Below, one piece after another: positions 1 to 7,945 of a DNA stretch of 12,925 nt (within the stretch, counting starts at the first letter, position 1; the number at the start of each line of letters is the position of its first letter). A program made the position numbers and the translations under genes. The DNA comes from an uncultured Flavobacteriales bacterium (GTDB lineage Bacteria > Bacteroidota > Bacteroidia > Flavobacteriales_D > Parvicellaceae). Below the pieces are notes generated by a model. That model did not search any database. It had not been told where the DNA came from and saw only the letters and a program-made list of their open reading frames with translations. The stretch is from NCBI GenBank assembly GCA_938084875.1, contig CALKFX010000161.1, positions 1 to 12,925 of the forward strand. The letters run 5' to 3'.

Positions 1-2018
1 CTTGAGGTTGCTCTACCAGATGTAATTGTTCTTAATTGGGTTACATATCCAAACATTTCAGAAAGAGGAACCTTTGCTTTAACCACTTTAGAACCTGCTC
101 TATCGTCCATTCCTTCAATTAGACCTCTTCTTCTATTTAAATCTCCGACAACATCCCCCATATTAGCTTCTGGAGTTACCACCTCAATTTTCATCATTGG
201 CTCTAAAATGACCGGATTACACTTTGGAAGAGAAGCTCTGTAAGCCATCTTAGCACAAAGTTCAAAAGAAAGAGCATCCGAGTCAACTGCATGAAAAGAA
301 CCGTCTGTTAAAGTTATTTGCATATTGTCAATTGGATATCCAGCTAAAACACCATTATTCATGGCATCTTTAAATCCTTTCTCTACAGATGGAATATATT
401 CTTTAGGTATATTACCACCTTTAATTTTATTGGTAAAAATCAAACCAGGTTTATCAGCGTCTCCAGGTTCAATAGTAAATACAATATCAGCAAATTTACC
501 TCTACCACCTGATTGCTTTTTATAAACTTCTCTATGTTCAGCAGATGAACTAATTGCTTCTTTATAAGCAACCTGAGGAGCACCTTGATTACACTCAACT
601 TTAAATTCTCTTCTTAGACGATCTAAAATTATATCTAGATGTAATTCACCCATTCCAGAAATAATAGTCTGGCCAGAGTCTTCGTCTGTTTTTACTCTAA
701 AAGTTGGATCTTCTTCAACTAATTTTGAAAGCGCTAAACCAAGTTTATCAACGTCTGCTTGAGTCTTAGGCTCAATAGCCAAACCAATTACTGGTTCTGG
801 AAAGTCCATTGATTCTAAAATTATGTGCTTTTTTTCATCACAAAGAGTATCACCAGTCTTGATATCTTTAAATCCAACCAATGCACCAATATCTCCAGCA
901 TCTAATGATGGAATCTGATTTTGTTTGTTAGCATGCATTTGAAAAATTCTAGAAATTCTTTCTTTTTTAGATGTCCTAGTATTGTATACATAAGAACCAG
1001 AATTTAATTTACCAGAGTAAGCTCTAGTAAAACATAATCTACCAACAAATGGATCCGTAGCAATTTTAAAAGCCAGTGAGCTAAAAGGTTCATTTACGGA
1101 TGGTTGCCTAGAAATTTCTTCCCCTGTATATGGATCCGTTCCAGAAATAGCTTTTATATCTAAAGGTGATGGAAGAATTTCCATTACCATATCTAACATT
1201 GTTTGTACACCTTTGTTTTTAAAAGCAGAACCACACATCATAGGAACAACTTTACCAGCAATTGTAGCTTCTCTTAGGGCATCCAAAATTTCTCTTTCTG
1301 TCAAAGAATTCTCATCCTCGAAATATTTTTCTAATAAATTATCGTCAAATTCTGCAACTGCTTCCAATAATTCTCCTCTTAGAGCTCTAGCTTCATCAAT
1401 GATATCTGCTGGTATTTCAATTTCTTTGAATGTCATACCCATATCATCTTCATTCCAAACAATCCCCTTGAAATTTATCAAATCAACTACTCCTTTAAAA
1501 TCGTCTTCAGAACCAATATTAATTTGCAATGGCAAAGCATGACTTCCTAACATTTCTTTTACTTGCTTACAAACATTAAGAAAATCAGCACCTTGACGAT
1601 CCATTTTATTAACGAATCCAATTCTAGGAACATTGTAATTATTTGCCAATCTCCAATTAGTCTCGGATTGAGGCTCAACCCCATCAACGGCACTAAATAA
1701 AAATACCAAACCATCTAAAACTCTCAAAGATCTATTTACTTCAACCGTGAAATCAACGTGTCCTGGTGTATCGATTATATTTACATGGTATTCTTGCTCT
1801 CTATAATTCCAATTAAGAGTAGTTGCGGCAGAAGTAATAGTAATACCTCTTTCTTGTTCTTGCTCCATCCAATCCATTGTAGCAGCACCATCGTGTACTT
1901 CTCCAATTTTATGGCTTACCCCACCATAGTATAGAATTCTTTCAGTAGTAGTAGTCTTTCCAGCATCTATATGTGCTGCAATCCCAATGTTTCTTGTGTA
2001 TTTTAAATCTCTTGCCAT
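1..2018 (-). CDS. fusA: Elongation factor G (EF-G), 3' end cut by window edge
   Basis: This is the translational GTPase that moves tRNAs and mRNA through the ribosome after peptide transfer and, with RRF, splits ribosomes. The reading frame is open from ATG at 2018 to the left edge: 672 full codons, against roughly 700-715 for the family, so the last few dozen residues of the C-terminal domain are missing. Visible signatures are the P-loop AHIDAGKTTTTE (about residues 15-26), switch I with ERGITI (56-61), DTPGHVDF with the catalytic His at 87, and NKMD at 137-140. Domain II (DPFVGRLCFTRAYSGKL), domain III (GMGELHLDI) and the start of domain V (LEPMMKIEVVTPE) follow in order. It lies 5 bp after rpsG in the str operon, and no promoter is visible in that gap. 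It is probably transcribed from the rpsL promoter. Nothing is damaged in the visible part. Identification is certain. Confidence 0.97.
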   Translation of the reverse strand, partial: MARDLKYTRNIGIAAHIDAGKTTTTERILYYGGVSHKIGEVHDGAATMDWMEQEQERGITITSAATTLNWNYREQEYHVNIIDTPGHVDFTVEVNRSLRVLDGLVFLFSAVDGVEPQSETNWRLANNYNVPRIGFVNKMDRQGADFLNVCKQVKEMLGSHALPLQINIGSEDDFKGVVDLINFKGIVWNEDDMGMTFKEIEIPADIIDEARALRGELLEAVAEFDDNLLEKYFEDENSLTEREILDALREATIAGKVVPMMCGSAFKNKGVQTMLDMVMEILPSPLDIKAISGTDPYTGEEISRQPSVNEPFSSLAFKIATDPFVGRLCFTRAYSGKLNSGSYVYNTRTSKKERISRIFQMHANKQNQIPSLDAGDIGALVGFKDIKTGDTLCDEKKHIILESMDFPEPVIGLAIEPKTQADVDKLGLALSKLVEEDPTFRVKTDEDSGQTIISGMGELHLDIILDRLRREFKVECNQGAPQVAYKEAISSSAEHREVYKKQSGGRGKFADIVFTIEPGDADKPGLIFTNKIKGGNIPKEYIPSVEKGFKDAMNNGVLAGYPIDNMQITLTDGSFHAVDSDALSFELCAKMAYRASLPKCNPVILEPMMKIEVVTPEANMGDVVGDLNRRRGLIEGMDDRAGSKVVKAKVPLSEMFGYVTQLRTITSGRATS

Positions 2019-2023
2019 GTCTA

Positions 2024-2491
2024 TTAAAACCTGAAGTGTGAAAATGCTTTATTGGCTTCTGCCATTCTGTGAACGTCTTCTTTTTTCTTAAATGCAGCTC
2101 CTTCTTCTTTGGATGCTGCCATGATTTCTCCTGCTAATTTTTCGCTCATGGTCTTTTCGTTTCTTTTCTGTGAAAAACCGATTAACCATTTTATAGCTAA
2201 AGATCTTTTTCTGCTATCTCTTACAGGTGTTGGAATTTGGAATGTTGCTCCACCTACTCTTCTACTTTTAACTTCGACTGCTGGAGTAATATTTGCAACT
2301 GCTTTTTTCCATATCTCTAAACCATCTTCTGATGTTTTTTCAGAAATTATAGCTATAGAATCATAAAAAATATTGAATGCAATATTTTTCTTTCCGTCTA
2401 CCATAAGACTATTCACAAATTTTGTAACCTCAGTGTCTTTAAACTTAGGATCTGGTAAAATAATGTGCTTTTTTGCTGTTCTTCTTCTCAT
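2024..2491 (-). CDS. rpsG: 30S ribosomal protein S7 (uS7)
   Basis: S7 starts assembly of the 3' domain of 16S rRNA (the head of the small subunit) and lines the E-site mRNA exit. The 155-residue product matches the usual length of about 156. It begins MRRRTAKKH and contains the conserved S7 stretches FVNSLMVDGKKNIA (about 26-39), VEVKSRRVGGATFQIPTPV (72-90), SLAIKWLIG and, near the end, VHRMAEANKAFSHFR. The start is fixed by the position only 8 bp after the rpsL stop. fusA follows after 5 bp, so the three genes are one transcription unit. In E. coli S7 represses its own operon by binding the rpsL-rpsG spacer; with an 8-bp spacer here there is no room for that structure, so such control is unlikely in the same form. 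Confidence 0.98.
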   Translation of the reverse strand: MRRRTAKKHIILPDPKFKDTEVTKFVNSLMVDGKKNIAFNIFYDSIAIISEKTSEDGLEIWKKAVANITPAVEVKSRRVGGATFQIPTPVRDSRKRSLAIKWLIGFSQKRNEKTMSEKLAGEIMAASKEEGAAFKKKEDVHRMAEANKAFSHFRF

Positions 2492-2499
2492 CTAATAAG

Positions 2500-2877
2500 T
2501 TATTTCTTTTTAACTTTTTTGGTACCATACTTAGATCTTCTTTGTGATCTTCCTTCTACACCTGCTGTATCCAACGCTCCTCTAACTATATGGTATCTAA
2601 CACCTGGTAAATCTTTTACTCTCCCGCCTCTTACTAAAACTATACTGTGTTCTTGTAAATTATGTCCTTCACCGCCGATATAGGCATTTACTTCTTTTCC
2701 ATTGGTAAGTCTAACTCTAGCAACTTTTCTCATTGCTGAGTTTGGCTTTTTTGGAGTAGTTGTGTAAACTCTAACACACACCCCTCTCCTCTGTGGACAA
2801 GAATTTAATGCAATAGATTTACTAACTTTTATTTTAGTTTGTCTACCCTTTCTTACTAACTGCTGTATCGTTGGCAT
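2500..2877 (-). CDS. rpsL: 30S ribosomal protein S12 (uS12)
   Basis: S12 sits at the decoding centre of the small subunit and controls tRNA selection accuracy. The 125-residue product is full length and begins MPTIQQLVRKGR. The two loops that contact the decoding site are intact: TTTPKKPNSAMRK (about 39-51) and GGRVKDLPGVRYH (84-96). The lysines at which streptomycin-resistance changes usually fall (Lys43 and Lys88 counting Met) are both wild type. Asp89 is the residue that RimO methylthiolates in other bacteria. The C-terminus is a basic KKVKKK tail. It is the first gene of the str operon, with a well-matched promoter about 30 bp upstream and no Shine-Dalgarno sequence before the ATG. Identification is certain. 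Confidence 0.98.
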   Translation of the reverse strand: MPTIQQLVRKGRQTKIKVSKSIALNSCPQRRGVCVRVYTTTPKKPNSAMRKVARVRLTNGKEVNAYIGGEGHNLQEHSIVLVRGGRVKDLPGVRYHIVRGALDTAGVEGRSQRRSKYGTKKVKKK

Positions 2878-2906
2878 TTTATTTTATTTATTGATTTTTC
2901 GGCTTG

Positions 2907-2936
2907 CAAAGGTATGAGAATATCTTAAAAATCCAA
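2907..2936 (-). promoter_or_regulatory. Promoter of the rpsL-rpsG-fusA operon (Bacteroidota type)
   Basis: Read on the minus strand, TTG (2936-2934) is followed after 19 bases by TACCTTTG (2914-2907). This matches the -33 TTG / -7 TAnnTTTG promoter recognised by the primary sigma factor of Bacteroidota, with the typical spacing. Transcription would start near 2900, giving a leader of only about 20-25 bases before the rpsL ATG at 2877. The exact -7 match, spacing and place before a ribosomal operon make this a strong prediction, but no start site has been measured here. Confidence 0.8.
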
Positions 2937-3020
2937 TACATCAACGATTATTTTTAAAATGTTTATTTACTGAGGATTATTTATTATTTACTTAATGTGT
3001 AGATATATCTAAAATTATTG

Positions 3021-3036
3021 TTGTTTTACAAAACAA
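3021..3036. promoter_or_regulatory. Perfect palindrome upstream of uvrD, possible operator
   Basis: TTGTTTT and AAAACAA are perfect inverted repeats separated by the dinucleotide AC. The 16-bp site lies 40-55 bp before the uvrD ATG and overlaps the -33 part of the candidate promoter. Its layout is TTGT-N8-ACAA, the same geometry as the E. coli LexA box CTGT-N8-ACAG with the outer bases changed. A repressor site is plausible by position, but AT-rich intergenic DNA yields such palindromes by chance, and the LexA comparison rests on shape alone. Confidence 0.35.
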
Positions 3037-3052
3037 ATATTTATTAATTTTC
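3021..3052 (+). promoter_or_regulatory. Weak candidate promoter of uvrD
   Basis: TTG at 3021-3023 and TAATTTTC at 3045-3052 are 21 bases apart. The -7 part has one mismatch (final C for G) to TAnnTTTG. Transcription would begin near 3058, leaving about 18 bases of leader, similar to the rpsL and DUF4290 promoters. It is the best plus-strand match I see in the gap, but weaker than the other promoters here. Confidence 0.35.
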
Positions 3053-3075
3053 AAAGCTTAACTGGAATTATAAAA

Positions 3076-5343
3076 ATGAACATTCTTCAAGGACTAAATA
3101 AATCTCAAATTGAAGCAACAAAAGTAATTAATGGACCAATAATGGTAATTGCTGGTGCTGGATCTGGTAAAACAAAGGTCTTGACCCACAGAATTGCATA
3201 TTTAATAGAAAATGGAATTGACCCATTTAATATTCTTTCTCTAACATTTACAAACAAAGCTGCCCAAGAAATGAAAGAGCGAATCTCAACAATGGTTGGT
3301 TCTGAAAACTCTAGAAATATTTGGATGGGCACTTTTCATTCTGTTTTTGCTAGAATTCTCAGAGTTGAACACGAAAAAATTGGATTTCCTTCCAATTTTA
3401 CAATTTATGATACACAAGATGCCAAAAGCTTAATTAAAACGATTGTAAAAGAAAAAAAATTAGATGACAAACTTTACAAACCTGGCATCATATACAACAG
3501 AATTTCTGCTGCAAAAAACAGCTTAATTGGTCCAGAAAACTATATTAACGACAGTGAGATAAAATCAACTGATCGATCTACTGGAAGACCTCAAATTGGC
3601 GATATATATATGACTTACAGTCAAAGGTGTTTTAGAGCTTCTGCTATGGATTTTGACGACTTATTATTCAAAACAAATGTTTTACTAAAACAAAACCCAG
3701 AAGTACTCTATAAATACCAAGATAAGTTCAAATACATTCTTGTAGATGAATATCAAGATACCAACCACGCTCAGTATTTAATAATAAAATCTCTAGCAGC
3801 TCGTTTTGAAAATATTTGTGTTGTGGGAGATGATGCTCAGTCAATCTATTCCTTCAGAGGAGCAAATATTAAAAATATATTAAATTTTAGAAAAGATTAC
3901 CCAGACTATCAATTGTTTAAATTGGAACAGAATTATAGATCCACTAAAAACATTGTAGAGGCAGCAAATAGCATAATAAGAATCAATAAAGATCAGATTA
4001 AAAAAAATGTATGGACAGAAAATAATACTGGAAGTAAGATAAAAATAGTAAAAAGCTTTTCGGACAATGAAGAAGGAAAAGTGGTAGCTAACAGTATCTT
4101 TGACAATTCAGTTTCACAAAGTATTTCTTATAAAAATTTTGCTATTCTTTACAGAACCAATGCCCAATCGAGATCTTTTGAAGAAGCTTTAAGAAAATTA
4201 AACATACCATATAAAATTTATGGCGGGTTGTCTTTTTATCAAAGAAAAGAAATTAAAGACTTATTAGCCTACTACAGATTATCGGCTAATTTGAATGATG
4301 AAGAAGCTCTTAAAAGAATTATTAATTATCCTAAAAGAGGAATTGGTCTTACAACAATAAATAAAGCTATAATATGTGCCAACCAAAAAGATGTTTCTCT
4401 TTGGGCTGTTTTGAAAGATCCAAATCTATTTGGATTTGAAGTTAATAGTGGGACAAGAAGCAAACTAGATCAATTCACCTCTATGATCTTGAATTACAAC
4501 TCAAGATTAAATAAATCTGATGCCTATGAACTAGCATTAGAAATAGCAAAAAACACAGGGTTAATTAGAGATTTAAGTAGTGACAGAACTCCGGAGGGAA
4601 TTGTCCGATTTGAAAATGTTCAAGAACTATTAAATGGAATTCAAGAATTCTCAAAAAATTCTGAGGAAGATTCTCTTGTCGCACTAGGAGATTTTTTAAT
4701 TGATGTTGCATTACTAACTGATGCAGATAAAGGAGAAGAAGATGGTATTAATAAAGTTTCTTTAATGACCATCCATGCTGCAAAAGGATTAGAATTTTCT
4801 AATATACATGTGGTTGGAATGGAAGAAGATTTATTCCCATCCATGTTGGCAAAAAACTCAAAATCTGATCTTGAAGAAGAAAGAAGATTATTTTATGTCG
4901 CGGTTACTAGAGCAAAAGCAAACCTAACTTTATCTTATGCTGTAAGTAGATTTAGATGGGGCAATTTAATTCAGTGTGAGCCAAGTAGATTTTTGGAAGA
5001 ATTAGACCCAAAATATATCGAACATACCTTTTCAAGAAAAAGATCTTCCGAACCTTTCAAAAATAGTCTTTCAAAATCTTCATCACAGCCATTGAAAAAT
5101 AAATTTAGCAAACCATTGGCCCATCTAAAAAAAGTGAACAATACAGACAATAGTGCTAACTACAATAAAAAGCAGGATATTTTAAAAATTAAAATAGGAG
5201 ATCAAGTAGTTCACGAACGATTTGGAAAAGGAAAAGTGGTTGAACTAAATGGTGATTTTCCAAATACAAAGGCAACAGTTTTTTTTCCTAGCGCAGGTCA
5301 AAAACAGTTGTTATTAAAATTTGCTAAACTTCAATTGATATAA
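3076..5343 (+). CDS. uvrD: UvrD/PcrA-type superfamily 1A DNA helicase
   Basis: This is an ATP-driven 3'-5' DNA helicase of nucleotide excision and mismatch repair that also strips proteins from DNA. All SF1A motifs are present in its 755 residues: the Q motif near 7-15, Walker A AGAGSGKT (26-33), Ia LTFTNKAA, Ib GTFHSVFARIL, II VDEYQDT (Asp224, Glu225), III GDDAQSIYSFRG (251-262), IV QNYRST (Arg288), V MTIHAAKGLEF (564-574) and VI RRLFYVAVTRAK (arginine finger Arg612). A Ser/Lys-rich linker (about 650-700) leads to a C-terminal Tudor-like domain beginning near Ile705, with the typical GDQVVHERFGKGKV. In Bacillus PcrA this domain contacts RNA polymerase, which suggests a role at stalled transcription. 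Length is typical for the phylum. It is divergent from rpsL and followed by its own-promoter neighbour, so it is probably transcribed alone. No damage is seen. Confidence 0.95.
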   Translation: MNILQGLNKSQIEATKVINGPIMVIAGAGSGKTKVLTHRIAYLIENGIDPFNILSLTFTNKAAQEMKERISTMVGSENSRNIWMGTFHSVFARILRVEHEKIGFPSNFTIYDTQDAKSLIKTIVKEKKLDDKLYKPGIIYNRISAAKNSLIGPENYINDSEIKSTDRSTGRPQIGDIYMTYSQRCFRASAMDFDDLLFKTNVLLKQNPEVLYKYQDKFKYILVDEYQDTNHAQYLIIKSLAARFENICVVGDDAQSIYSFRGANIKNILNFRKDYPDYQLFKLEQNYRSTKNIVEAANSIIRINKDQIKKNVWTENNTGSKIKIVKSFSDNEEGKVVANSIFDNSVSQSISYKNFAILYRTNAQSRSFEEALRKLNIPYKIYGGLSFYQRKEIKDLLAYYRLSANLNDEEALKRIINYPKRGIGLTTINKAIICANQKDVSLWAVLKDPNLFGFEVNSGTRSKLDQFTSMILNYNSRLNKSDAYELALEIAKNTGLIRDLSSDRTPEGIVRFENVQELLNGIQEFSKNSEEDSLVALGDFLIDVALLTDADKGEEDGINKVSLMTIHAAKGLEFSNIHVVGMEEDLFPSMLAKNSKSDLEEERRLFYVAVTRAKANLTLSYAVSRFRWGNLIQCEPSRFLEELDPKYIEHTFSRKRSSEPFKNSLSKSSSQPLKNKFSKPLAHLKKVNNTDNSANYNKKQDILKIKIGDQVVHERFGKGKVVELNGDFPNTKATVFFPSAGQKQLLLKFAKLQLI

Positions 5344-5349
5344 AATTGA

Positions 5350-5379
5350 TTGTATTGTTACGTTAAATTGCTACATTTG
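5350..5379 (+). promoter_or_regulatory. Promoter of the DUF4290-murA-tlpA block
   Basis: TTG (5350-5352), 19 bases, then TACATTTG (5372-5379) is an exact match to the Bacteroidota -33/-7 consensus with the same spacing as the rpsL promoter. It lies within the 62-bp gap after the uvrD stop codon. The expected start near 5386 leaves about 20 bases before the ATG at 5406. It shows that the next genes need not depend on uvrD transcription. Confidence 0.72.
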
Positions 5380-5405
5380 AAAACAAAATTTCACACAATT
5401 TTATT

Positions 5406-6062
5406 ATGAGTTCAACACTAGAGTTGGGATACAACACAGAAATGGAAAAATTAGCAATACCTGAATATGGAAGGAATATTCACAAAATGGTAGAACATGC
5501 CATAAAAATTCAGGACAAAGATGAGAGGCAAAAATGTGTAAATGTTATTATTAAAGTCATGGATTTGATTAATCCAAAGACAAAAAACAATAATAATTTT
5601 GAGGAGCATGCTCAAAAACTATGGGCTCATCTTCATATAATGTCAAACTTTGAGCTTGATGTTGAGTCTCCGTATAAAAAGCCAGAGAAAGAACTTTACC
5701 AATCAAAGCCTGAAGAAGTCCCTTACCCAAGTAATGCCATAAAATTTAAGCATTATGGAAAAATAATGGAAGATATGGTGAAAGCAGCTACAGAACTTAA
5801 AGAAGGTGAAGACAAAGAAAAATTAGTAAAACATATTGCCAATCTACTTAAGACATCTTATCTTCAATGGAATAGAGATTCTGTAAGTGATGGCTTAATT
5901 ATTAAACAACTAGAAGATCTTTCAGGAGGTAAATTAACTATCACTTCTGACAAACTCAGAGAAACTAATGATATTGTAAAAGCTTTCAAGAAGAAGAAAA
6001 CAAATAACAGTAAAAATTATCCAAAAAATAAAAACAGAAGAAAGTACAATGGGAGCTTTTGA
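5406..6062 (+). CDS. DUF4290 family protein, function unknown
   Basis: I recognise this 218-residue protein as DUF4290, a family of Bacteroidota with no established function. The start LGYNTEMEKLAIPEYGRNIHKMVEHA is the family hallmark. It appears soluble: I see no signal peptide or membrane segment, and it reads as mostly alpha-helical and highly charged. Two segments look alike (YGRNIHKMVEHAIKIQD near 21-37 and YGKIMEDMVKAATELKEG near 117-134), suggesting an internal duplication of a helical unit. The tail from about 193 is strongly basic, Lys/Asn/Arg-rich and probably disordered, and could bind nucleic acid or an acidic surface. The last 14 bases overlap the start of murA, so the two are translationally linked. 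A link to peptidoglycan synthesis is inferred from this arrangement only. Confidence 0.85.
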   Translation: MSSTLELGYNTEMEKLAIPEYGRNIHKMVEHAIKIQDKDERQKCVNVIIKVMDLINPKTKNNNNFEEHAQKLWAHLHIMSNFELDVESPYKKPEKELYQSKPEEVPYPSNAIKFKHYGKIMEDMVKAATELKEGEDKEKLVKHIANLLKTSYLQWNRDSVSDGLIIKQLEDLSGGKLTITSDKLRETNDIVKAFKKKKTNNSKNYPKNKNRRKYNGSF

Positions 6063-7359
6063 AATAATTGGTGGCAAGAAACTCAAAGGAGAGATAACTC
6101 CTCAGGGAGCTAAGAATGAAGCTCTTCAGGTTATTAATGCTGTTTTATTAACCGAAGAAGAAGTAATCATTAATAATATTCCTGATATAATTGATGTTAA
6201 TAAACTTATTGATTTACTGTCAACTTTAGGAGTTAAAGTAAAAAAGCTCAAAAAAGGCTCTTATAGTTTTAAAGCAGATGAGGTAGATGTAGATATAATG
6301 ACTTCTGAAGTTTTTAAAAAGAAAGGGGCAAGCCTTAGAGGATCAATTATGGTTGTTGGGCCACTGTTAGCTAGGTTTGGCAAAGGCTTTATTCCAAAAC
6401 CTGGAGGAGATAAAATTGGCAGAAGAAGACTAGATACTCATTTTATAGGATTTCAAAACCTTGGCGCAGAATTTGACTATGATAAGGATACCAATTTTTA
6501 TAAGGCTCACTCACCAAATGGACTTCATGGCACCTACATGTTGCTAGATGAAGCTTCAGTAACCGGGACTGCAAACATTATTATGGCTGCTGTTTTGGCT
6601 AAAGGAGAGACAACCATATACAATGCTGCTTGCGAACCATATATTCAACAACTTTGTGAAATGCTAAATAGCATGGGTGCTAATATAACTGGTCTTGGTT
6701 CCAATAAAATTATAATTAATGGTGTTGAAAAGCTAGATGGATGTTCTCATACAATTCTTCCAGACATGATAGAAATTGGGAGTTTTATTGGATTGGCAGC
6801 TATGACTCAATCTGAAATACTGATTAAAAATGTTGCCTACGAGAAACTTGGAATGATCCCCAATGTATTTAGAAAATTAGGTATTAAACTCGAGAGGAAA
6901 GGAGACGATATATTTATTCCATCACAAGAAAATTACGAAATAGAATCTTTTATTGATGGTTCTATTATGACAATATCAGATGCTCCATGGCCAGGATTTA
7001 CACCAGATTTATTAAGTATAATTCTAGTGACTGCAACTCAAGCAAGAGGCAGTGTTTTGGTTCACCAAAAAATGTTTGAAAGTAGATTATTTTTTGTGGA
7101 TAAACTAATTGATATGGGTGCTCAAATCATTTTATGTGATCCACACAGAGCTACAGTAATTGGATTAGACAGGAAAGCATATTTAAGAGGAATTAAAATG
7201 ACTTCTCCCGATATACGGGCCGGTGTTTCACTTTTAATAGCAGCTTTATCTGCTGAGGGTAAAAGTACGGTCCTTAATATTGAACAAATCGATAGAGGTT
7301 ATGAAAATATTGAAGAAAGGTTACTTAATCTAGGAGCTCAGATAAAAAGAATTGATTAA
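6049..7359 (+). CDS. murA: UDP-N-acetylglucosamine 1-carboxyvinyltransferase (MurA)
   Basis: MurA transfers enolpyruvate from phosphoenolpyruvate to UDP-GlcNAc in the cytoplasm, the first committed step of peptidoglycan synthesis. The 436-residue product (E. coli 419) has the two-fold EPSP-synthase-like fold. Visible active-site residues are Lys22-Asn23 (GAKNEA), Arg126 in the mobile loop, Asp320 (PGFTPDLL, counterpart of E. coli Asp305) and Arg390 (DIRAG, counterpart of Arg397). The loop residue that is Cys115 in E. coli is Asp121 here (PGGDKIGRRR). Enzymes with Asp there are active but escape fosfomycin, which alkylates the cysteine. The N-terminus GAFEIIGGKKLKGEITPQGAKNE supports the ATG at 6049, inside the end of the DUF4290 gene, in a different frame. 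Translation is probably coupled. Confidence 0.96.
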   Translation: MGAFEIIGGKKLKGEITPQGAKNEALQVINAVLLTEEEVIINNIPDIIDVNKLIDLLSTLGVKVKKLKKGSYSFKADEVDVDIMTSEVFKKKGASLRGSIMVVGPLLARFGKGFIPKPGGDKIGRRRLDTHFIGFQNLGAEFDYDKDTNFYKAHSPNGLHGTYMLLDEASVTGTANIIMAAVLAKGETTIYNAACEPYIQQLCEMLNSMGANITGLGSNKIIINGVEKLDGCSHTILPDMIEIGSFIGLAAMTQSEILIKNVAYEKLGMIPNVFRKLGIKLERKGDDIFIPSQENYEIESFIDGSIMTISDAPWPGFTPDLLSIILVTATQARGSVLVHQKMFESRLFFVDKLIDMGAQIILCDPHRATVIGLDRKAYLRGIKMTSPDIRAGVSLLIAALSAEGKSTVLNIEQIDRGYENIEERLLNLGAQIKRID

Positions 7360-7378
7360 TATTTAATTTGAAATAAGA

Positions 7379-7912
7379 ATGAAAACCTTAAATTTTATTA
7401 TTCTAAGCATTATACTTTGCACAAGTAGCTATATAACTCAGGCGCAAAAAGATGAAATTACTGGCGTGAATATTGGGAATATTGCACCAGAAATTGATTT
7501 AAAAAACCCAAATGGAGATATTATTAAACTATCCTCCTTAAAAGGCAATGTTGTTTTAATTGACTTTTGGGCTTCCTGGTGTGGACCATGCAGAAGGGAA
7601 AATCCTAATATTGTTGCCGCCTACAATAAATATTCAAAAAGCAAATTTAAAGATGCAAAAGGCTTTAAAATTTATAGTGTTTCTTTGGATAAGAACAAAT
7701 CTGCTTGGGAAAATGCAATTTTAAAAGATAATTTAATCTGGAAAGATCATGTCAGCGATCTTAAAGGCTGGGCAAGTGAAAGTGCCACTAAATATGGCGT
7801 TAGAGGAATTCCTTACAATTTTTTAATTGATGCCGAAGGTAGAATAATATCCAAAAATCTTAGAGGAATTGCACTACACCAACAAATAGATAAGTTGGTA
7901 AAATCACTATAA
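7379..7912 (+). CDS. Secreted TlpA/ResA-like thioredoxin-fold oxidoreductase
   Basis: This is a small thiol-disulfide oxidoreductase placed outside the cytoplasmic membrane. Residues 1 to about 22 form a signal peptide (hydrophobic NFIILSIILC core, cleavage likely after TQA). Cys14 is not in a good lipobox, since the residue before it is Leu, so a soluble periplasmic form is more likely than a lipoprotein. The mature part is an AhpC/TSA-Redoxin type domain: GNIAPEIDLKNPNG (33-46), the active site WCGPC with Cys68 and Cys71, and the cis-proline loop GIP (Pro145). At 177 residues it has a single domain. It lies 19 bp after murA, apparently in the same operon. Relatives supply electrons for cytochrome c maturation or keep envelope thiols reduced; the partner here cannot be told from the sequence. 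Confidence 0.9.
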   Translation: MKTLNFIILSIILCTSSYITQAQKDEITGVNIGNIAPEIDLKNPNGDIIKLSSLKGNVVLIDFWASWCGPCRRENPNIVAAYNKYSKSKFKDAKGFKIYSVSLDKNKSAWENAILKDNLIWKDHVSDLKGWASESATKYGVRGIPYNFLIDAEGRIISKNLRGIALHQQIDKLVKSL

Positions 7913-7945
7913 AAAAATTAATCCCCATTAATAACTCCATTGTAA

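Noticed and set aside
1213..1542. Open frame of 109 codons on the plus strand
   Set aside because: It lies wholly within fusA on the other strand; its Ser-rich composition is typical of an antisense shadow and matches no family I know.
2500..2877. Possible streptomycin-resistance change in rpsL
   Set aside because: Lys43 and Lys88 are both wild type.
7357..7378. TAATTTG between murA and the tlpA-like gene, considered as a -7 element
   Set aside because: It is one base short of TAnnTTTG, I did not identify a convincing -33 partner, and the 19-bp gap fits a shared operon.
7379..7420. Cys14 of the TlpA-like protein as a lipoprotein attachment site
   Set aside because: The residue before the Cys is Leu, which does not fit a lipobox, and a better signal peptidase I site (TQA) follows.
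7916..7933. ATTAAT repeated around CCCC after the tlpA-like gene, considered as a terminator hairpin
   Set aside because: The stem would be only six A/T pairs with no following T-run, too weak for a rho-independent terminator.
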